From: an uncultured Cetobacterium sp.
GTDB lineage: Bacteria; Fusobacteriota; Fusobacteriia; Fusobacteriales; Fusobacteriaceae
Reading direction: 5' to 3'
Length of the DNA: 64,000 bases
Assembly (NCBI RefSeq): GCF_945952365.1
Contig: NZ_CAMFHX010000003.1
Coordinates: 1-64,000, forward strand
This document shows, in pieces, positions 43,541 through 52,665 of this stretch (positions are counted from its first letter, which is position 1; every line of letters begins with the position of its first letter). Under the pieces are notes generated by a model. The model worked only from the letters and a program-made list of their open reading frames with translations, searched no databases and was not told the origin of the DNA. Made by a program: the position numbers and the translations under genes.

Positions 43541-43575
43541 AGTCAAGTATAAAAGTTTTATACTTGGCTTTTTTT
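43541..43575 (+). terminator. terminator of the cas10 operon
   Basis: AGTCAAGTATAAAA and TTATACTTGGCT arms with a short loop followed by seven T. The T tract runs into the distal box of the next two-box promoter. Confidence 0.85.
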
Positions 43576-43616
43576 GTAAAAATCTATGAAATTTTGCCAG
43601 AACAATATTTTATAAT
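43574..43616 (+). promoter_or_regulatory. two-box promoter of the HEPN gene
   Basis: TTGTAA 43574-43579, 14 nt, TTGCCAGA (box 43594-43599, two mismatches), 11 nt, perfect TATAAT 43611-43616. Confidence 0.6.
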
Positions 43617-43668
43617 TACCTTGTTAAATGTTAAACAAATAAAATAAAACAAACTATGGAGGTAATTT

Positions 43669-44463
43669 ATGAAAACTATGACTAAAGGATATGAGGATAT
43701 TATAAATCATTTTTATCAATTTGATATGAATGATTATGATAATAAGGCTGCTAAGAAGTTAAATAATGAATTGGAAAAAGAAAATCAATTTTTGAGAAAG
43801 GAACTTAAAAATTTAGAGAGAGAATTTGAAAAACTTAAAAATACAAATTTGAAAAATCACTCTTTTGAAATTTTAAAGAAATCATTAGATTGCAAATACC
43901 CAAATCTTACAGAGGATAGCATAAAAGCTTTAGCGACTGCGGAATATCTATTTTTAAATGAAAAAATTGAGATGGACTATTCACCTATATATATTAACTA
44001 TGTAAAAGTTCTTGAATTAGAGATTAAAAATAAATTAAATCTTTATGAAAAGCTAACTTTTGGTGGCTTAATAGAAAAAATTGGAAATCTTTATGAGTTC
44101 AAAACCTTTATAGATACACTAATGAAAAATAGAATAATTGAAATGAGAAATCGAGCTACTCATTTGTCTGATTTAAAAAAAATTGAGTGTGGTAAAATTA
44201 GAAATCTTTTACTTAATGAAGGTTGGTTAGAGCGTTTACTATATATTTTAGAAAGTTTTAATGAAGAAAAAATAAAAAATGTTGATCTAGATATAACTAT
44301 TTTAGATGCTGATGGATGTGAATTCTTTAAAAATAAGCTATATACTGTTTATACTACTCTTGATGATAAAAGAATACTGAGTAACAAAAATATTAAACTT
44401 GGAAATTTCAAAGGAAAAGGAAAAGAGATTGAATACAATAATTTGACGTATATATTAATTTAA
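43669..44463 (+). CDS. HEPN-domain protein with coiled-coil N-terminus
   Basis: A 264-residue protein. Residues about 25-62 form a charged coiled coil (NNELEKENQFLRKELKNLER). The middle, about 80-205, is a HEPN-type helical domain with EMRNRATHLSDL: Arg160 and His165 give the R-x4-H ribonuclease motif, preceded by YINYVKVLELEIKNKL as in large HEPN proteins of abortive-infection type. The last 50 residues are a small beta region. It likely cleaves RNA when triggered. It has its own two-box promoter and a GGAGG site, and it closes the defence block. No antitoxin-like gene is adjacent. Confidence 0.75.
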   Translation: MKTMTKGYEDIINHFYQFDMNDYDNKAAKKLNNELEKENQFLRKELKNLEREFEKLKNTNLKNHSFEILKKSLDCKYPNLTEDSIKALATAEYLFLNEKIEMDYSPIYINYVKVLELEIKNKLNLYEKLTFGGLIEKIGNLYEFKTFIDTLMKNRIIEMRNRATHLSDLKKIECGKIRNLLLNEGWLERLLYILESFNEEKIKNVDLDITILDADGCEFFKNKLYTVYTTLDDKRILSNKNIKLGNFKGKGKEIEYNNLTYILI

Positions 44464-44491
44464 AAAATTAAAGTAGATGAACTATAAAAAC

Positions 44492-44515
44492 AGTGACTAG
44501 AAATCTTCTAGTCAC
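44492..44515. terminator. bidirectional terminator
   Basis: AGTGACTAGAA/TTCTAGTCACT perfect 11-bp stem with a 2-nt centre, between convergent genes at the right border of the supralocus. Confidence 0.75.
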
Positions 44516-44874
44516 TCTAAAGTATTATTTTTACAAAACTCTTTATATTCACGTAAAACGTCAGCGTAGCTACGAGCTACATATCCTATAAGAGTTGCGT
44601 CATCAACCCACCCAGCGACCGGTATAATATCAGATACAGCATCAATAGGAGTTATAACATAAACAATTGCAGTTGTAAGTATAAAGAAACATTTTTTATT
44701 TAATTTATATTTTTTATTTTTTGTATCTTTGATTAAATTTATAATAAGAAGTAGATCCTCTGTAGTTGCTCCTAGATTCATAGCTTTTTTAATAGCTAAT
44801 TTTAAATCATGAGAATTTAATTTTCTTCCTTTAAAGCTATTAAAAAATTTAAAAATTATTTTATCCATAAACAC
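44512..44874 (-). CDS. YkvA/DUF1232 family membrane protein
   Basis: A 120-residue protein with the DUF1232 signature: ITPIDAVSDIIPVAGWVDDATLIG (about 75-98) in a hydrophobic region preceded by a basic stretch. The family is small, membrane-associated and of unknown function. The track start ATG 44874 has an alternative at 44868 (MDKIIF); the upstream TGGAGTG fits either. It lies outside the CRISPR block and looks like ordinary chromosome. Confidence 0.85.
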   Translation of the reverse strand: MFMDKIIFKFFNSFKGRKLNSHDLKLAIKKAMNLGATTEDLLLIINLIKDTKNKKYKLNKKCFFILTTAIVYVITPIDAVSDIIPVAGWVDDATLIGYVARSYADVLREYKEFCKNNTLE

Positions 44875-45077
44875 TCCATCAAATTTTTTTACTATATTAT
44901 AGTATAAGGCTTTTTTTGAGTTAATTCAAGAAAAAATATTTTCTTATAATTTGATTTGTAAATATACAAAAGACACTATTATGAAATGATATGCATATAA
45001 AAATTATATTTCAAAAATATAAAGCTATAGGGTATAATCTATATCATGAATAATAATACCATAGGGAGGTACACACT

Positions 45078-45380
45078 ATGAAAAAAGCGGTTTTATTTTT
45101 ATTAGCACTTTCCACATTAAGTTATTCAGCACCAAAGACTTCATATAAGACAGGAGTGGCCTTTGCACTAGGAGATTATTTTAATACTCCAGCGATAAAG
45201 GTATTAGAAGCTGATAAAGTCGTTCAGCTAGATGAGAATATATTTGCTCAGAAGGTAAAATATCAGACCTATAACGATTTTGGTGGGCAGATTGAAAAAG
45301 AAAAAATATTCGTATTAAAAAAGATAAACTCTACATATTCTTTTGTTGAAAAGTTAGATATAGGAGATATAGAATTATAA
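45078..45380 (+). CDS. small exported protein
   Basis: A 100-residue protein with a signal peptide (MKKAVLFLLALSTLSYSA, cleavage near residue 18) and a short mature domain of beta type (VVQLDENIFAQKVKYQTY...KEKIFVLKKI). No family is recognised. GGGAGG precedes the ATG, and the gene has its own terminator, so it is a single-gene unit. Confidence 0.65.
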   Translation: MKKAVLFLLALSTLSYSAPKTSYKTGVAFALGDYFNTPAIKVLEADKVVQLDENIFAQKVKYQTYNDFGGQIEKEKIFVLKKINSTYSFVEKLDIGDIEL

Positions 45381-45387
45381 ATAATTG

Positions 45388-45413
45388 AAAAGACCTGCAA
45401 TTGCAGGTCTTTT
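45388..45413. terminator. palindromic terminator
   Basis: AAAAGACCTGCAATTGCAGGTCTTTT is a perfect inverted repeat (arms of 13) with T tails, between the convergent exported-protein and MATE genes. Confidence 0.85.
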
Positions 45414-45459
45414 GTTTAACATTTCAATATTAGTCCTATAATTAAAATACTATAAAAAA

Positions 45460-46791
45460 CTAAGAAAAAATTCTAACATTATCTTTTTTTAGATACATAA
45501 GTGTAATAAAAGCCATTAAACATTCTGTAACAGCTGTCGCTAACCATAAACCTTTTATTCCAAATTTCCAAGATAATATAAAAATTAATGGAATTGTTAA
45601 AATACACTGCTTTGAAATATTTAAAATTAAACTTGTTTTAAACTTTCCAATAGCCTGGAAGTATCCAGCACCAATAACATTAATACCTAAAAGAAAAATC
45701 ATTGAAAAATAAATTTTAGAACTATTTACTGCTGCTAATTTTAATTGATAATCCGTTTTAGCAAAAATATCCATAAGAGAATTACTAGCTAAAACAGTAA
45801 CTAAAAATCCTAAAGTAGCAACAATACTACTGTAAAGCAGAGATTTCCTACATATAGTTTGAACTCTCGCTAAATTATTTCTTCCATAGTTATATCCAAG
45901 AATAGGTTGAGTCCCTTGATAAATTGCTACAATTGGTAAAAATACTATAAGGTATAAACTACTCAGAATTCCAAAAGTAGCTATATATAAATCTCCACCC
46001 AATCTTTTTAAAATAATATTTGTTATGACAACAACTGAAGCAGTGAAAAATTGAACTAAGAAAGCGGGTGCTCCTATTGTTGTAAGTTCCTTTACTCGAT
46101 CAATTTTTAAAGCTAAATTTGTAACTTTTAATTTTAAATGTTGGCTATATCTGCTTAAATAGATTAATTGTGATATAACAGCCATAAAGTTTCCAATAAC
46201 TGTTGCTAATGCAGCCCCTTTCATACCCATATTAAGAATATGGATAAAAATAGGATCTAAGATAATGTTTGTTAAACATCCTATAAGACCAATCAACATA
46301 GCTTTTTTAGGTGCTCCACTCCCAATTATCATTTCATTGGTTCCAACATACATAACCTGTAAAAATATTCCAAGTGAAAGTGGTTTTAAATAACTCATTG
46401 TATAATTGAAGAGCTCTCCACTTCCACCTAAAGCTAAAATAACTTTATCTGTAAATAAAAATAGTAAAATAGTTTGAAGTATCCCTATTAAAAATAGTAA
46501 AGTAAATCCATTTCCAAGAATACATTCTCCACGCTTTAAATCCCCTTTTCCTAGATTAATACTCATAAGAACACCGGATCCAATTCCAAATAGAAGCCCA
46601 GTAGCTAAATTGAATGTTGAAATTGGCATTGTCAAACTAACACCTGCAATTCCCATTCTTCCAATGTAATACCCTATAAAAAACCTATCTGCTAAATTAT
46701 AAAAAATATTTACTCCCATAGCAACTAAAGCCGGAAGAGAGTATTGGATAATAAGTTTACTAATTTTTTCTTTTTCTAATCTTTCTAACAT
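45460..46791 (-). CDS. MATE family efflux transporter (1)
   Basis: A 443-residue, 12-TM-segment protein of the MATE/MatE family: SLPALVAMGVNIFYNLADRFFIG at the N-terminus, GAPAFLVQFFTASVVV in the second half and GTQPILGYNYG, all typical. It should export cationic compounds using Na+ or H+. The gene is divergent from a Crp/Fnr-type regulator with an AACCGG-N8-CCGGTT palindrome between them, so control by that regulator is likely. Confidence 0.9.
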   Translation of the reverse strand: MLERLEKEKISKLIIQYSLPALVAMGVNIFYNLADRFFIGYYIGRMGIAGVSLTMPISTFNLATGLLFGIGSGVLMSINLGKGDLKRGECILGNGFTLLFLIGILQTILLFLFTDKVILALGGSGELFNYTMSYLKPLSLGIFLQVMYVGTNEMIIGSGAPKKAMLIGLIGCLTNIILDPIFIHILNMGMKGAALATVIGNFMAVISQLIYLSRYSQHLKLKVTNLALKIDRVKELTTIGAPAFLVQFFTASVVVITNIILKRLGGDLYIATFGILSSLYLIVFLPIVAIYQGTQPILGYNYGRNNLARVQTICRKSLLYSSIVATLGFLVTVLASNSLMDIFAKTDYQLKLAAVNSSKIYFSMIFLLGINVIGAGYFQAIGKFKTSLILNISKQCILTIPLIFILSWKFGIKGLWLATAVTECLMAFITLMYLKKDNVRIFS

Positions 46792-46847
46792 TATAAAATC
46801 TCCTTGTTTTTAGTATATAAATAGAGTATCATAGTTTTATATAAATA

Positions 46848-46867
46848 AACCGGCTATATATCCGGTT
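46848..46867. promoter_or_regulatory. palindromic operator between MATE and Crp/Fnr genes
   Basis: AACCGG-CTATATAT-CCGGTT, a 20-bp inverted repeat of notably GC-rich arms in an AT-rich spacer. Its place between a divergent transporter and a Crp/Fnr regulator suggests the regulator's own site. Confidence 0.6.
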
Positions 46868-46888
46868 CTGAAAAAAGGGTGATTGTTT

Positions 46889-47527
46889 ATGAAAAGTAAA
46901 AATGAAATAGATTATTATTTAAAAAAGTATAATCTAGAAACATATATGAAGAAAGAACTTTTGAATAAATTTTTTATAAAAAGATTTAAAAAAGAAGAGA
47001 TGATATTTTCAGTAGAAGAGGAAAGTAAAATTATATATTTTTTTGTAGAAGGAAAAGTAAAGATTTATTCAGCATTCTATGGAAATAAAGAAGTTGTAAT
47101 AGAGTTTTGTAGACCATTACAAATTTTAGGCGAGATAGAGTATATACAAAATAAAAATATTAATGTTAATGTTGAAGCTTTAACTCCTTGTACCGTGATT
47201 GGAATTTTAAGAGAGGATTTCAAAAGAATGATTTCTAAAAATGACGAGTTATATGAATTACTCTTGAGAACGATTACTAACAAATTAACAACAACAATGA
47301 GACACGTCTTAAACTATCATCAGATGCCACTAAAAGAAAGGGTTTTGGATTATTTAGATGAACTTTCAAGTCACAATAAAATTGAGGGTATTAAATATAT
47401 AGAGATGGCTGGTTTTTTAAAAATTTCTGATAGACATTTAAGAAAAGTTTTGAAAGAGTTGGTTGAGGATGGCATTATAGCGAAAAATGGGAAAAATATA
47501 GAGCTTTTAAAAAAGAAAAAAGGATAG
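46889..47527 (+). CDS. Crp/Fnr family transcription regulator
   Basis: A 212-residue regulator: cyclic-nucleotide-binding-type beta roll (FSVEEESKIIYFFVEGKVKIYS, LGEIEYIQ) at about 30-115, a long dimer helix and a winged helix-turn-helix at about 150-205 (FLKISDRHLRKVLKELVEDGII). There is no N-terminal FNR cysteine set, so it is not an oxygen-sensing FNR. ATG 46889 is chosen because AGGGTGA lies upstream; the in-frame TTG 46883 overlaps that site. It probably controls the divergent MATE pump. Confidence 0.88.
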   Translation: MKSKNEIDYYLKKYNLETYMKKELLNKFFIKRFKKEEMIFSVEEESKIIYFFVEGKVKIYSAFYGNKEVVIEFCRPLQILGEIEYIQNKNINVNVEALTPCTVIGILREDFKRMISKNDELYELLLRTITNKLTTTMRHVLNYHQMPLKERVLDYLDELSSHNKIEGIKYIEMAGFLKISDRHLRKVLKELVEDGIIAKNGKNIELLKKKKG

Positions 47528-47528
47528 A

Positions 47529-47789
47529 TTAACTATCCTTTAGAATATTGATTATTTCAATTACTTTTTTATTTTTTAAGTTATAATAAACCCAACCACC
47601 ACTTTTTTTCGAATCTAAAATTTCAGCTTCTTTTAAAATTTTTAAATGCTGAGATAAGTTAGATTGTGTTGCATTGAAAAAATCTTGTATTTTACAAACG
47701 CAAAGGCTCTCTTCATTTGAAAGTAATTTGATTATTTCTAATCTTAGTGGATGAGCTAAAGCTTTTAAAATTTTAACCTCTTTTTCCAT
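47529..47789 (-). CDS. ArsR family metal-responsive or redox repressor
   Basis: An 86-residue winged-helix repressor: ILKALAHPLRLEIIKLL, SLCVCKIQDFFNATQSNLSQHLKIL (recognition helix with a CVC metal-type motif at about 32-34) and SKKSGGWVYYNL. The ELCVC-type motif matches ArsR/SmtB sensors of As/Cd/Zn, though here it reads SLCVC. Its stop lies next to the Crp/Fnr stop (convergent, 1 nt apart). A consensus promoter precedes it. Confidence 0.9.
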   Translation of the reverse strand: MEKEVKILKALAHPLRLEIIKLLSNEESLCVCKIQDFFNATQSNLSQHLKILKEAEILDSKKSGGWVYYNLKNKKVIEIINILKDS

Positions 47790-47835
47790 TACATTTTCTC
47801 CTTTAAATACTTCTGATAATCATATCTAATATCTT

Positions 47836-47864
47836 ATGTTATCTTAATGGAGATAAAATGTCAA
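47836..47864 (-). promoter_or_regulatory. sigma-70 promoter of the arsR-type gene
   Basis: On the minus strand TTGACA (47864-47859), 17 nt, TAACAT (47841-47836). Confidence 0.55.
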
Positions 47865-47871
47865 TAAATTA

Positions 47872-48579
47872 TTACTCTTTAATCTCTTTTGGATAATTTG
47901 TAATTATTCTAGTAATTCCCATCTCTTTTAAAATTTTGGCATCTTTAGAAGTATTGACAGTCCAAACATTTATATCAATATTTTTACTATTTAAATAATT
48001 TACATCCTCTTGGAGAATAAAACTTTTTGCAGGATGATATGCACTTAATTCAAATCCTAAATTTTCAATATATTTATCTAAATTAACAAGAGTACTTTCT
48101 ACTAAAATTCCAATTTTAATAGATGGATCTAGACTTTTTATATTTTTTAAAAGATTGTGACTAAAAGATGATACTATAATATTTTTAGTTGGATATTGTT
48201 GTATTATCTCTACTAAAATTTTTTCAGAGCCTCTTTCACGAGAATACTCCTCTTTTAACTCTATATTGATTAACATGTGATCTGGAATTAAATCTAATGT
48301 TTCCTCTAGAGTTGGGATTTTTTCTCCTTTAAACTCTTCAGAAAACCAACTTCCAGCATCTAATTGTCTTAACTCTTTTAAAGTATGTTCTCTAACATAT
48401 CCACTCCCATTAGAAGTTCTTTCTAATGTCCAGTCATGGAAAACAACCATCTTTCCATCCTTTGTTTGTTGAACATCAAATTCGAATCCATCACAACCGT
48501 CAACAATAGCTTTTTTAAAAGCTGCAATTGTATTTTCTGGAGCAGTTCCAGAAGCTCCTCTATGTGCTAAAATTTCCAT
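47872..48579 (-). CDS. glycerophosphodiester phosphodiesterase
   Basis: A 235-residue GDPD-family TIM barrel: LAHRGASGTAPENTIAAFKKA (4-24, catalytic His and Glu/Arg), GCDGFEFDVQQTKDGKMVVFHDWTLERTS (33-61) and INIELKEE (about 104). It hydrolyses glycerophosphodiesters to glycerol-3-phosphate and an alcohol. Length and motifs are standard for cytoplasmic GDPD (UgpQ-like). A GGAGGATT site precedes the ATG. Confidence 0.93.
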   Translation of the reverse strand: MEILAHRGASGTAPENTIAAFKKAIVDGCDGFEFDVQQTKDGKMVVFHDWTLERTSNGSGYVREHTLKELRQLDAGSWFSEEFKGEKIPTLEETLDLIPDHMLINIELKEEYSRERGSEKILVEIIQQYPTKNIIVSSFSHNLLKNIKSLDPSIKIGILVESTLVNLDKYIENLGFELSAYHPAKSFILQEDVNYLNSKNIDINVWTVNTSKDAKILKEMGITRIITNYPKEIKE

Positions 48580-48664
48580 AAATCCTCCTGAGATTAAGTC
48601 ACTTAATAAATTTCAAAATTATTATATTTTTTTTGAACTCAAAAGTCAAATTCATTTACAGGAT

Positions 48665-50614
48665 TTAAACAGAGAGTTTTTTTATATTTATAAAAGTATC
48701 GTAGTAAGCTACTTGTCCTCCGATATCAGAAGATAAACTATTTGTTAAGAAATTAGGATTACCTTGTGCTTTGCTCCACTGCATAAAGATATAAGCTTCA
48801 TCTTTTTTCAGATTCAAATCGATATTAACTTCAGAGTTTATACTTCCATTGAGAGATGAAACAGTAACAAACTCCCCCTCCTTTAATCCTTCAGAATTTT
48901 GACTAGATATAAATATCTGAGATATCTCTTTAGCATCTCCTATATGTTGATTAAATAAAGAGTTTTTAGCATGAGGTGTAACTAACCTTATAGGATACTC
49001 TTTAGAACTTTTATGTGCTTTCATAAAAATTGGCATTGCTTCAGCTCCCTCTCCTAAAGCTAGTTGGCTGTAAATTTCTATTTTTCCAGAAGGTGTTCCA
49101 AATTTTTTATCTTCCCAAGCAATATGTCCATTCTGAATATTGATATCCTTCTTTTTCAAATCATTTAAAGTTATATTTAATGGCGCCAAAACTTTATTTA
49201 GATATTGCTCTTTAGAAACAAGAGGATAGTTTTCTAAATTCATTAATTTTGCTAAACTTTGGAAAAAGAAATATTCATCCATCTCCTTCAATTCAGGTTC
49301 TACAACTTTTTCATTATACATAAGTGATGGCATAAGCATAGAGGAATAAATTATATCTTCGCTTTCTAAAGTGTTTGTAACAGGAATTACAAGATCACTA
49401 TTTTTAGCTGTGTCAGTTAAAAACATATCAAAACAAACTTTAAATGGTATGCTATTATAAGCTGATAAAGTTTTATTTAAATCTGGAAGTTGATTTAAAG
49501 GATTAGCTTTACTAATAAAAATAGCTTCAATTTTATTACTGTTTACAAAATTTGAAAAATCAGTTATTTTAAACTCTCTAGAATTGATTGCATGCTTTGA
49601 ACTGTTGTAAGGGTCTCTATTCAGTATTTGAGGATAGATTTTACTAGAATAAAAAACTCCAGCTCCATTTTTTCCAATATTCCCTGTTATACTCATTAAA
49701 GCATCAATAGCTCTTACGTTATTTCCACCGTTCACATATCTTTGCATTCCATAACCAATAAAAGTCATAATATTTCCAAGAGATATGAAATCAAATAGCT
49801 GCATTATTTTTTCGCTGGATAATCCACATTCGTTTATCAATTCATTCATATCTAAAGTTGAAAGATATTCTGAAAACTTTTCAAATCCGAATACATTTTT
49901 ATCTATAAAATTTAAATCGATAATATTTTTTTCTATAGCTAATTTACTTAAAGCTAAAGCAAGAGCACCATCGCTTCCAGCCTTTAAACTTATATGAAGA
50001 TCGCTAATTGAAGATGTTTCGTTTTTTCTAAAATCGATTGTTACTATTTTTATTCCTAATTTTTTCATTTCAATAAGTTTTTTATATAGATGAATTGAAG
50101 TAACCGCAGGATTTCTTGACCAAAGGATAATAACTTTCGCATTTTTCATATCGCTTAAATCACTAGTTTGTCTACCGCCGAAATCGTAATCATGAGCAGC
50201 ACATCCAGCCGACCAACAAGTTCCACCAGTTGAAGTTGAAATACCACCTAAAAAATTAAAAAATATATCGTGAATTCCTTTTAATAATCCACCAGCTCCA
50301 GATTCACTATAATGAATAATCGAGTTTGTTGAATTGTTATTTTTAATTGTTTTCAATTTTGAAGCTATAAGAGAGAGTGCTTCTTCAAAAGTGATCTCTT
50401 TAAATCCCTCTCCTACTTTTAAAAGAGGTTTTAAAATTCTATTTTCATCGTATAAACGATTTAAATGTTTCAATCCTTTTGAACATAAAAACCCATCTGT
50501 TAAAGAGTTTTCAGTACTACCTTCTAATTTTATAACTTTCCCATCTTTTTTATATACATTAATTTTACAAACATCAAAGCAATCTAAAGAGCAACTATTT
50601 TTAAAAATCTCCAT
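48665..50614 (-). CDS. molybdopterin-dependent oxidoreductase
   Basis: A 649-residue molybdopterin oxidoreductase of the DMSO-reductase family: the 4Fe-4S motif SCSLDCFDVCKINVYK (7-22) with the fourth Cys in GFLCSKGLKHLNRL, LGGISTSTGGTCWSAGCAAH, IDFRKNETS, and a C-terminal MopB-binding domain (RLVTPHAKNSLFNQH). No Tat signal is visible, so it is cytoplasmic. Substrate is unknown. The start ATG follows AGGAGG. No partner subunit lies beside it. Confidence 0.88.
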   Translation of the reverse strand: MEIFKNSCSLDCFDVCKINVYKKDGKVIKLEGSTENSLTDGFLCSKGLKHLNRLYDENRILKPLLKVGEGFKEITFEEALSLIASKLKTIKNNNSTNSIIHYSESGAGGLLKGIHDIFFNFLGGISTSTGGTCWSAGCAAHDYDFGGRQTSDLSDMKNAKVIILWSRNPAVTSIHLYKKLIEMKKLGIKIVTIDFRKNETSSISDLHISLKAGSDGALALALSKLAIEKNIIDLNFIDKNVFGFEKFSEYLSTLDMNELINECGLSSEKIMQLFDFISLGNIMTFIGYGMQRYVNGGNNVRAIDALMSITGNIGKNGAGVFYSSKIYPQILNRDPYNSSKHAINSREFKITDFSNFVNSNKIEAIFISKANPLNQLPDLNKTLSAYNSIPFKVCFDMFLTDTAKNSDLVIPVTNTLESEDIIYSSMLMPSLMYNEKVVEPELKEMDEYFFFQSLAKLMNLENYPLVSKEQYLNKVLAPLNITLNDLKKKDINIQNGHIAWEDKKFGTPSGKIEIYSQLALGEGAEAMPIFMKAHKSSKEYPIRLVTPHAKNSLFNQHIGDAKEISQIFISSQNSEGLKEGEFVTVSSLNGSINSEVNIDLNLKKDEAYIFMQWSKAQGNPNFLTNSLSSDIGGQVAYYDTFINIKKLSV

Positions 50615-50705
50615 GCTAAACCTCCTGAAAAAAATAAATAAATTATATCATATTTTTAAAAAAAATGTTATGATGAAGGGATAAGAAAAAATTAAGGAGG
50701 ACAAT

Positions 50706-52082
50706 GTGAAACAAGAATTAACCCTACACAACGGAGACATCAAGAAGCTACTTGTAAAGTATTCTATTCCTGCCATAATTAGTATGCTAGTAAGTGCTTT
50801 ATACAATGTCGTGGACAGAATATTTATAGGAAATATGAAGGATGTTGGAGCTTTAGCTATAACGGGAGTGGGAATAACTATGCCGATAGTTACAATCGCT
50901 TTGGCATTTTCAATGCTGATTGGTATTGGAGCTACAGCAAATATTTCAATCAAGTTAGGTGAAAAAAGAAAAGATAGTGCTGAAAAAATAATGGGAAATA
51001 TAATAACCCTATCTATAATTTTAGGATTAGTAATAACGATCTTAGGAAGTGTATATAAAGATCCTATATTAAAAGCTTTTGGTGCAAGTGAAAGTACACT
51101 TAAATATGCAAGAGAGTATATAACAATTATTCTTTATGGAACTGTTTTTAATATAATGGGATATGCATTAAATAGTACAATAAGAGCTGATGGAAATCCA
51201 AAAATATGTTCGGCAATAATGGTTATAAGTTGTTTTGTAAATATAATACTAGATCCTATATTCATATTTACTTTTGGATTAGGAATTAAAGGAGCTGCTA
51301 TAGCAACAGTATTATCACAAGTTATGACAGCGATATTATCTTTTGCATACTATATGAGTAAGAAATCAAATCTGAAAATAAAAAAATCAAATTTAGCTTT
51401 AGATAAAGATATTGTAAAACTGATTTTAGCAATTGGAATATCACCATTTACAATGCAATTAGCTACAAGTATGGTTCAAGTTGTAAATAACAATGCTTTA
51501 AAACTACATGGTGGAGATTTAGCAATCGGAGCTATGGCAACAGTAAATGCTGTCGCGCTACTTTGCTTCATGCCAGTTTATGGAATTTCGCAGGGAGCAC
51601 AACCTATTATTGGTTATAACTTTGGAGCTAAACAATATAAAAGAATGGAAGAGGCTTATAAAATAGCAACATGGTCAGGAATAATAATCTTTGGAGTTGC
51701 ACTATTCTTAGTAGAAGTTTTCCCTTCAACAATAGTAGGATTATTCAATAAAAATCCAGATATTATGGCTATATCAATTCATGGAATGAGAATCTATCTA
51801 ATGGCAATGCCGTCAATCGCAATAGGAATGGCAGGAAGTAATTATTTCTTAGCAATAGGAGAGGGAAAGGCTGCGATGTTCTTAAGTTTATTAAGACAAG
51901 TAATTCTATTAATTCCATTGATTATGATTTTCTCTAGAATGTATGGATTAACTGGAATCTGGTTAGCTCAACCAATATGTGATTTAATAGCAGCTATTGT
52001 AACAATGATAATGGTAGATAAAAATTTAAATAAATACAATGGCTCTCAATTTGCACTTTTCAAAATGAGAATATACGAATAA
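50706..52082 (+). CDS. MATE family efflux transporter (2)
   Basis: A 458-residue MATE protein with 12 predicted membrane segments: YSIPAIISMLVSALYNVVDRIFIGN, GISQGAQPIIGYNFGAKQ and a hydrophobic C-terminal half. The start is GTG at 50706 with AAGGAGG upstream. It is a paralogue of the pump at 45460 in the same window. It is probably a drug or cation/Na+ antiporter. Confidence 0.92.
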   Translation: MKQELTLHNGDIKKLLVKYSIPAIISMLVSALYNVVDRIFIGNMKDVGALAITGVGITMPIVTIALAFSMLIGIGATANISIKLGEKRKDSAEKIMGNIITLSIILGLVITILGSVYKDPILKAFGASESTLKYAREYITIILYGTVFNIMGYALNSTIRADGNPKICSAIMVISCFVNIILDPIFIFTFGLGIKGAAIATVLSQVMTAILSFAYYMSKKSNLKIKKSNLALDKDIVKLILAIGISPFTMQLATSMVQVVNNNALKLHGGDLAIGAMATVNAVALLCFMPVYGISQGAQPIIGYNFGAKQYKRMEEAYKIATWSGIIIFGVALFLVEVFPSTIVGLFNKNPDIMAISIHGMRIYLMAMPSIAIGMAGSNYFLAIGEGKAAMFLSLLRQVILLIPLIMIFSRMYGLTGIWLAQPICDLIAAIVTMIMVDKNLNKYNGSQFALFKMRIYE

Positions 52083-52418
52083 AATTAAAGATATTATATA
52101 AGAAGGGACCTATTTTTCTATAAAAAGAAAAATAGGTCCTTTTTTTCAAAGAACCTATTTTTCACCACACACACACTTTACTATACATCATAAGGAAATA
52201 ATGTACTGAATGTAGTATATATGAAATTAATAAATTTAACAAATATAATAATTATATAATATAGATATATTAAAAATAATATATCTATTCAAAAAAGGAA
52301 AAATATTTAAATGTAGGTATAATAAATTGATTAAAAAGCTATTGACAAAACAAGAAAAATATAATAAATATCTTAGTAGAAAGTTTAAAACTTTCTCAAA
52401 AATTAAAAGGAGATTAAA
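52083..52418. other. intergenic region with terminator and promoter elements
   Basis: 336 nt without a clear gene. Hairpin GGACCTATTTTTCT/AGAAAAATAGGTCC at 52106-52139 with a T run ends the MATE gene. The middle has CACACACACAC (52166-52176) and very AT-rich sequence. TTGACA at 52342-52347 with a TAAATA 17 nt later may drive the 52419 gene. Confidence 0.5.
52106..52146 (+). terminator. terminator of the second MATE gene
   Basis: 14-bp stem around ATAAA with seven T following. Confidence 0.85.
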
Positions 52419-52616
52419 ATGGCTAACGGAAGAATGAACTTTAATCAATTTGAAGATGATGAAATGGATTACATCCCAAGAGAGTTTAGAAGAGAAGAAG
52501 GCAAAGAGGATAAAAAGAAAGTTCTTAAAATGAAAAAGGACTTCAAAGAAAAAAGTAAAAATAAAATGTTGAATGACAAAAAGAGGTTCAATGAATTTAT
52601 GTTAGATGATGAATAA
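52419..52616 (+). CDS. small highly charged protein, 65 aa
   Basis: A 65-residue protein dominated by Lys, Glu, Asp and Arg, with acidic start (NQFEDDEMDYIPREFRREEG) and basic middle. It has no hydrophobic core, so it is probably disordered or nucleic-acid-binding. AAAGGAG precedes the ATG. No family recognised. The AT-rich 3' region has a weak hairpin. Confidence 0.6.
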   Translation: MANGRMNFNQFEDDEMDYIPREFRREEGKEDKKKVLKMKKDFKEKSKNKMLNDKKRFNEFMLDDE

Positions 52617-52665
52617 AAACAATTAAAATAAAAAATAATAAAAAATGGACTATGTAGTCCATTTT

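Noticed and set aside
1570-44463. Mobile element (transposase, integrase, attachment site) that carries the supralocus
   Set aside because: No transposase, recombinase or flanking direct repeat was found; no tRNA at either border.
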